A stretch of 64,000 nucleotides of DNA from Xiphydria camelus. Its lineage: Eukaryota > Arthropoda > Insecta > Hymenoptera > Xiphydriidae. A program made the position numbers and the translations under genes. This document shows, in pieces, positions 57,622 to 64,000 of this stretch. The stretch is taken from assembly GCA_963678675.1 (NCBI GenBank), contig OY783193.1, forward strand, positions 35,626,430 through 35,690,429, written 5' to 3'. The notes under the pieces are model-generated. The model was not told where the DNA came from and did not search any database. It saw nothing but the letters and a program-made list of their open reading frames with translations. Every line of letters begins with the position of its first letter. Position 1 is the stretch's first letter.

Positions 57622-59309
57622 AACTCCCGTGTCCGTTACGATAAATTGTTATCGAGAGGAAGTCGTCAAAGATTCGCATCTAGTGTTTCCTGGGATCTCG
57701 AGCCCTCGCATAACAAGAAAAGTTTTTTTCTGATCGAAAAACCCAAAGACGACTGACAAGTATAATATGTCAATACGACGATCGATAAACGTAAAAACAA
57801 TTAACACGCAAAAGAAGAAACAGTTTTAACTTATACATTTAGTTATCGTTACGACAATAGCGAGCCAACGGTGCAAATAAGATTGGCCTAAGAACGCGGA
57901 CCGCTGAAATACTAACAATGAGTTGGTAAAAAAGTTTTCACTTTACATTTCTTGTTTCCTCCAGTAATAAAAAGGCTACCTACTTGTAATAATTTTCTTA
58001 ATGATGGTTCATATTTGAACTGCTGTTTAAGAACAATGGATCATATTGATGAAAGAGTGATAAACATTCAGTCGAGTAAGAAACATTTGCCGCTACAAAA
58101 TATGTACATTTTCTCTCGTTGTATCATTAAAATAATCCACGATAACAAAGATATTGTGCGTGTCGCGTGTAGGTAAATTTATCTAGATCGCCAGCACATG
58201 TTTACTAAAGAACTAAATCTATACTAAAGAAAAAGTTTGGTAGATTCAAATTATGTAACACGCGCTATTTGAATAGCCTTAAGAACCTATTTATTCGATT
58301 CGAATGAATATCGATTAGAATAAAAATATTCAATACAAATGGGTGTATTTGTGTGTTGAACTTTTTTATGTTCTTTATACACAAATCCACCGTTTTTATC
58401 CAATTTCACAAATTTTGCACACGCGTATGCTCTATAATAATTGTAGACCTTACAAATTTATTCACTAATTCAACAACGAAATTCAGCGAGCTTCTTAATG
58501 CGCATTATCTCCAAACCGGTTAAATGGACATTGGCCCTTTTTCTACCGAGCTCCAGATTTATTCGAATCTAACAAGTTTTTTCTTCAGTGTACATGTAGA
58601 AGACGAGACTACCGGAAAGTACACCGAGACATGTCCTACTACGAGTAAGTACACGCAAGACCATACGCACATATCCCTGTGTACACTGCGTCGCAGCACA
58701 TATAGGAGAGTGCGTGAGCATCCCTCCCTCCTTTCTCCTACCGGCGCGGCGCGGTTGCTACTGCCGCGCGTAATGGAGTGTCCACACTGCGCGCTCGAGT
58801 GTGCCGCCGGTTTGCGTCGCAAGGTGATGACCGAAAGGCCCCGATATAGTACCTACCGTGTATTGCCCAAACTCGAGCCGCGGTCCCTGGCCACCGCCCC
58901 GTGGGGAAAGGAGTATATATGTATCTACACTTCTCTTCACCCCGCGTGCTCTTCTTTCTCCTCCTCTAAACGATATGTCGTTGTCAACCGAGCCCCGGGT
59001 GTTTGCCCAAAACTTTAGCCCGCTGCTTTGAGAGACCGATATGCGCGGGCGAGGGTCCGACAAATACTCGAATAGTCGGGCCAAACTTTTCGGAAGCCCG
59101 CTGCACTTGTTCCGAACAAAGATGTCGCTCTCGTGACGTGCATGAGAGTCTTCGCGTAATGGGCGGCTTTCGTGAGGTTTTTTTTTTGATTCTAGTTTTC
59201 TCGACTCGACGCTAAGCGGGAGAGCTTGAAATACATAGATACATAGGTATTCCTCGTAACACGTTACAATGTGGGAAGGGAATTTTCAATTGTGAATTTC
59301 TTGACTCGG
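57622..59309. other. Intergenic, nothing recognised
   Basis: A 164-codon ORF (58524-59018) lies partly in GC-rich sequence, is overlapped by minus-strand ORFs and matches nothing I know. No element recognised. Confidence 0.4.
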
Positions 59310-59537
59310 AGCACGGAAACAAAAATTTGTGGTAAGTTTCGGGACAAGGCCAATTTCTTGTTACGATAACTACACGATTTTAGTGAAAATTATAATATTA
59401 TAGTAAAGCTTGTAGAAGTTGCAAGCGTCAGCTGTAATTTTTACTAGAATTGTGTAGTTATCGTAACGATAAATTGGCCTTGTCCCGCATTTGACCACAA
59501 ACTGCGTAAAAAAATGTTATGATTTATTTTTTTTCCG
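59310..59537. mobile_element. Palindromic element with CACGGAAA ends
   Basis: Outer CACGGAAAC and TTTTTTTTCCGTG enclose strong arms TTTGTGGTAAGTTTCGGGAC, AAGGCCAATTT and GTTACGATAACTACAC, mirrored by GTGTAGTTATCGTAACGATA, AATTGGCCTTG and GACCACAAA. Confidence 0.82.
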
Positions 59538-59685
59538 TGAGTGAGCTAGGTGAACACGCACATATGTAAATCACGAGATTAACATAATTTTCGTATGCCC
59601 ATGATGCTTTTTGATATAATTCAAACGTACATGAGTTTTTGGTTGATATTTGTATAATGTTGTGTGTGTTTCAAAGATTATATTT

Positions 59686-59763
59686 TTACAACAAAGTCTT
59701 ATATCGGCATAAGTGAGATAGTAGTGATTGAAGTTTCTTTCCTGCTGAGTAAGTTTAACCTCA
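59686..59763. repeat. Partial copy of the 17703-17915 element
   Basis: ACAAAGTCTTATATCG, GAGATAGTAGTGATTGAAGT and GAGTAAGTTTAACCTCA match the right half of 17703-17915. The left half is absent. Confidence 0.7.
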
Positions 59764-60447
59764 TACACAGGAGATATATTATATTAAAATATAAAATACA
59801 GAATACAAATAATCATTCGCTGGATCAATGTCAAAGCAACTCGATGAGAAAATCACTGATTAATAAAAACATCCGAGAAAGTCTGAATTCACGTCCGATG
59901 AAAAAGATATTTTTCGCATTTTCCCGAGGGTGAGAAACCCTCGTAAAACCGCGTGCCCCGGAGCTACCGTGTCCAAGAAATACACTCGCGTTGCGGACAA
60001 TGGACGAATGGAAAGGTCTTCGCGCAGCGCGAGGCGCTTCCGCACCTCCAGATCCAAATCTCGCATTCGAGTCATGAAAAGCATCGAGAGCGAGATTAAA
60101 GTCTTCCTCTCTCGGCGGTTAAGAAGGATCAGCGTTGACGGAGCTAACCAACCATAAGGACCACTAAAGGGATGACGCTGCCCTCAAAACTAATCTTCGT
60201 TTGCCTCGTTCGCGCGGGAATTATATACGAGTCTCTCTTTGTCTACGGAGCGATGAAGCTCCCGGAAGAGAGAACCGGAAAGTTGCTGGACCTTATTCTT
60301 TGGGAAACTATTCCCACGGTTCTGAAAAGGTCTCCGATGCGACGATGGTACGATGTACATTGGACGACTATGATTTCGATCGACTCGCTTTGGATGACAA
60401 AGTCTATAATTCGAGCCGAAGCTGAACGGTACGATTATTTCCGGTCC
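59764..60447. other. Intergenic, nothing recognised
   Basis: Overlapping ORFs of 74-109 codons at 59.9-60.5 kb; the longest (60172-60501) runs into the MITE fragment at 60448, which supplies its last codons. No family recognised. Confidence 0.4.
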
Positions 60448-60600
60448 AGAGAAAAAGAATTAGTTGGATCTACTAGAAATTACGTGTGGGGTTGCGAGTA
60501 ATTATTTATTTATATCATATAATCCTTTTTTTATTTTAATGAAATATTTCTTCCGTGCAATCACATACTATTCCACGTGATTGCGAGAAAGATCTGTGTA
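60448..60600. repeat. MITE family A, partial copy 3
   Basis: GAGAAAAAGAATTAGTTGGA and GTTGCGAGTAATTATTTATT match the left arm and GAAATATTTCTTCCGTGCAA the loop of family A. The right arm is missing. Confidence 0.75.
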
Positions 60601-60916
60601 AGTTTATGTGACATTTAATATGGAAATTATAAGAAACAATTGAATTCACGCTCTTTGGTATTTTCGAATCATTCTCACTATGTTATATCGTTTTCTATCG
60701 AAAATGTTTAACAAGGATTGCAGGGTTAATAATTACAGTAAATAGTCATATAATTATTGCAGTAATATTATTTTTCGGTATACGCCTCGTAGAAAGATGT
60801 TTATTTACGCGACTGTAATAATGCTTCTATTGTATAATTAGCTTCCTAATTAAATACTTCGTGCCGTTCTTATCATCGCTGATAACACTCCGTCAATAAA
60901 AAAAATTGCGATACTA

Positions 60917-61157
60917 CACAGAGAAAAATTGATGGTAATCACTCCCACAATCCATGTAGCAAAATTGAATTACATATTACGAAATTTGACATTCAGCACC
61001 ACAAATATATCGATATTTACCATAAGTATTACCACGTTTACCATACATATGATAACTATCAACGTACATATTTATGATACCGAACGTCATATGCCGCAAT
61101 AATTCAATCTCATCGCGTGGATTGTGCGAGTGATTACCACAAACTCTTTTCTCCGTG
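60917..61157. mobile_element. Palindromic element with CACAGAGAAAA ends
   Basis: CACAGAGAAAAATTGATGGT and AATCACTCCCACAATCC are mirrored by GGATTGTGCGAGTGATTACC and CTCTTTTCTCCGTG. TA precedes the left end. No coding sequence. Confidence 0.8.
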
Positions 61158-61972
61158 CATTATAAAGTCCATCGACATTTCCTCAAATCATCGCGAGTAC
61201 GATTTATGGAGACGAAAAAAAGAAGATCACCGCGTTATAAAATTTCAAAAATCTTCGAAGATCTATAACTGTATATGAAAGTTAGAAACTTTTATTTTAT
61301 AACACCGAATATCGAAGTTACGATAATCAAAAACGACAACAATATTATATCAGCGGTATAAACGAGGACCCGCAGTCGCCGTAGGCACCTCACGCGCGGT
61401 TTGTTCGTTAAATAAACATCTTTTAGGCCCGATCTCCCCGACAACACTGACGCCTTTGTTGTATGTTACAACGACGGACGGATAAAGCGCCGTCAAACGC
61501 GTACAGCGTCTCGCGCTGCCTCCTCGATCCTTTCGCCGGCACTGGACCACAGCGCGCTCGCAGCGGCGCGATCTCCGAGTGATCGACGATCAATAGAGAG
61601 CATCCCCGCGTTCCTGCGAACGCGTACACCTATGCGCGTACGGCAGGCTTCCACGCGAGGCACCCGTATCAATGTCAGCTCGGGCCCAGGAACAATGGGC
61701 CCTCGGGGAAAATTCCAACTAATTCGTCGAGCTTGCGCGCGCCGGAAAACGGGGGTAATTTCGCGCGATGAGTCGGGAGGAATTTCGATCGGGGATGACC
61801 GAAACGCATGCGCCGCGTTGCCGGGGGAAGTCTGCATTCCTCCGTGTCTTTCGAAATTTCCAAACAAAATATTCCTACACTCTCTCCGCGGAAGAATATT
61901 AAAGGATCACACTTGTAATTTGCGAAAAGGAAGACCGTTTTAAAAATTGGCTGTATCCTCGTTAAAAATCTA
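61158..61972. other. Intergenic, nothing recognised
   Basis: GC-richer at 61.35-61.85 kb with ORFs in several frames on both strands (compositional). No gene supported. Confidence 0.4.
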
Positions 61973-62207
61973 GGATGCTCGGGAAAAAGAGTACAAGAGA
62001 CAAAAAATGGTATTGCTCAGAAAACACCTTTATTTGTTTATATTGAAACACAAACTGTTGAAAAAATGTATAAAATGAAAATAACACTTCTCATAAGAAC
62101 CGTTAAATGCGTGTAGCACACAAATATCTCTAGGAAAGTAGAAGAAGATTGTAGAAGTGTTTTGGTATAGGCGATATTTTGACTTATACTCTTTTTCCCG
62201 GGCATCC
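61973..62207. mobile_element. TA-flanked MITE with GGATGCTCGGG ends
   Basis: 235 bp, GGATGCTCGGGAAAAAGAGT to ACTCTTTTTCCCGGGCATCC, with TA on both sides. The interior shares TATAGGCGATAT with 26784-27036. No transposase. Confidence 0.88.
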
Positions 62208-64000
62208 TAGAAATCATACAATCTCGGTCATCGATGGAGCATTTCGAAGGCTCAAGTTTCTGCTTCGAGAATCTTCTCTCGGGTTTTCAAAATCTTTATT
62301 GCTTTCAAAGTTATGTAGGTAGTTGAAAGCGAGCATCTGACAAATGAAACGACTTTACTTCAACTTTGGCAAGACACACGGAGTGCAAGAAAAAAGTCAC
62401 AGCTACGTGTGTCAATCACCAGACGATTGTCTGAATGTGGCTTACCATTGTACTTTCACTGACGTCACTGTTCTAAAAGCTTTCTCTCTCTCTTGAAAAA
62501 AAAAAATCATCTCAGCCGTTGATTTTACTCCACGGCATATTACGCGCTGCAATTGACGGCTTGTCAAACAAAAAAGTAACGATCGCATCCGTCTCGAGGT
62601 AGTAGCGCGAGGGACATTCCTCTTTCCTATCGGCGGAGCGAGCACGTGATAATGCGCTGTGCAAGGCGCTCGTGAATTATGAGCCCATATACACCTAAAC
62701 CCGAGTGAGGCGGCGCACAATAGAGACACGTCTCGGATTATGCGGGACACTGCTTACAAAAACTCCGACGATGATACGTCTCATTGTCCGGACACGGGAG
62801 ATATCGAAATGATCAAATAATGTGGCCGCGCGCTCGCGCGAGGACCCCGTGACGTAGTCGCGACGTCCCGCACAATGGGGGATAATTCAATTAGCTCCTT
62901 GCGTTGGGAGTCCGCGCGATTATCGTGATTATCGACCGGCTCCGAGGCGATCGAACGTTGGCCTCGATCGTCACGTCACTGTGGAGCCGCGCGGTATCTG
63001 CAATATGGACTTTTTTTTCGACATTCTTGCGGAGTAACGGGTAAAAGTCGGCTCGATGGCGACCACATCTTTTCGTCACAATAGAAAATGTATAGCGAAT
63101 CATCTTAATAATGTATACTGTTAGGAATTTTTGTTGTAAATTCACAAATGTGTTGGAAGCTTTTACCAAACACAAATATATGTGGTAGAATAACTGATAA
63201 TTCTAATGCGAAAACATGAATTCCATAGGAAGTGTATAGGAAAATGACGATGGGATATTGTAAAATCATGATAAAACGTCACAGAGTCGCAATACGTATC
63301 GTAAATTCACAATTGTTTTTGCAGTTTTAATGTACTACAGTCATATTGTGAATTTATAAAGCGATCTAACAATGTATGTTTGTGTTTTCATAATTACGAT
63401 CGTATGTGTACCTACCTACAGTAAAGAAGTGCATTAAATTTATAATACGATTTGTTAATATAAAATAAACAAAATTGTGATTTTACTACATATTTCTTCT
63501 AGAATTTGTATTTTTGCAACGAAATTATCCAGTAATCGCGCGCGTACGATATTTATTGTGTTGGACGAAAGTGTATAAAATATTCGTGAATTTAGAATGA
63601 AAAGTGAAAATTTGAAGTTTTCGAGATCGACTTAGGTATTACTTATTCCAACTAACTTCATTTTCCTTCTCGGGATATCGTGATAAATAAAGCCATCGCG
63701 TTATGTGGTGCACTTCAAATAAAATCTGCAGGTATCCATCATGCGCAGCCATACACGTCTACAGTTTTAATCAACGCCGGTGCGAATCCCTTCTGTCGCG
63801 ACTCTTTCATTTTTCATTGGAATCTTTTTCGAATTTCATTAGCGAACAGCAGTCGGATTATGCGCTCCCGTCGAATCTCTCTTTGGGATTACGAAAGCTC
63901 GTGAAAAACTGTGGAAAATTCAGCAAAACGGATGCGTACGTATCTATGCGGAATACAAGTCCTGCGATGCATACGTAATACACCTGTTCGGTGTGTTAAT
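62208..64000. other. Intergenic, nothing recognised
   Basis: Balanced at 62.4-63.0 kb, AT-rich at 63.05-63.6 kb. AATTCACAA/TTGTGAATT blocks around 63140-63360 hint at a decayed palindrome but are too weak to bound. Only short ORFs. Confidence 0.4.

Overview
This 64 kb window is animal nuclear DNA, almost certainly from an insect. A hymenopteran is my best guess, from the MITE-rich, CpG-variable character and the insect-type FoxQ2 protein, but nothing here proves the order. It is gene-poor. I can defend two protein-coding genes; two weak exon candidates are flagged as such. I see no rRNA, tRNA, CRISPR array or intact transposase.

Gene 1 is Tim17, on the minus strand at 18598-20215. It encodes the channel-forming subunit of the mitochondrial TIM23 presequence translocase. 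It has two coding exons, 20215-20123 and 19089-18598, joined in phase 0 into a 194-residue protein. A single-frame reading finds only exon 2 and adds 33 false intronic residues. The 1,033-bp intron is about 77% transposon: one MITE, then a second MITE with a third inserted inside it.

Gene 2 is foxQ2 (fd102C-type), on the plus strand at 37367-38644. It is a single-exon forkhead transcription factor of 425 residues with a complete DNA-binding domain and an EH1-like Groucho-binding motif C-terminal to it. It sits in a GC-rich island of about 2 kb (36.6-38.7 kb). Two MITEs lie head to tail about 220 bp past its stop codon. The two genes are functionally unrelated and about 17 kb apart.

The rest is intergenic and dominated by short, palindromic, non-autonomous DNA transposons. 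Many share a TIR beginning CACTGAG(A)AAA with TA (occasionally CA) at the flanks. Others are piggyBac-like (TTAA flanks) or Harbinger-like (TTA flanks). Nested insertions are frequent: 6.0-8.8 kb (long inverted repeat of about 0.9-kb arms), 14.7-15.3 kb, 19.2-20.0 kb, 26.5-28.2 kb, 34.0-34.9 kb and 44.6-45.1 kb. Tandem repeats include a 51-bp minisatellite open in frame on both strands (4.3-4.7 kb), an irregular GGCTAGGT field beside it, a 120-bp duplication (29.6 kb), a 68-bp duplication (36.3 kb), a 209-bp diverged duplication (56.4 kb) and several microsatellites.

The most notable structures are the Tim17 intron rebuilt by three MITEs, the three- to four-layer nest at 34.0-34.9 kb, and the long inverted repeat at 6.0-8.5 kb. 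I found no convincing new multi-gene system.
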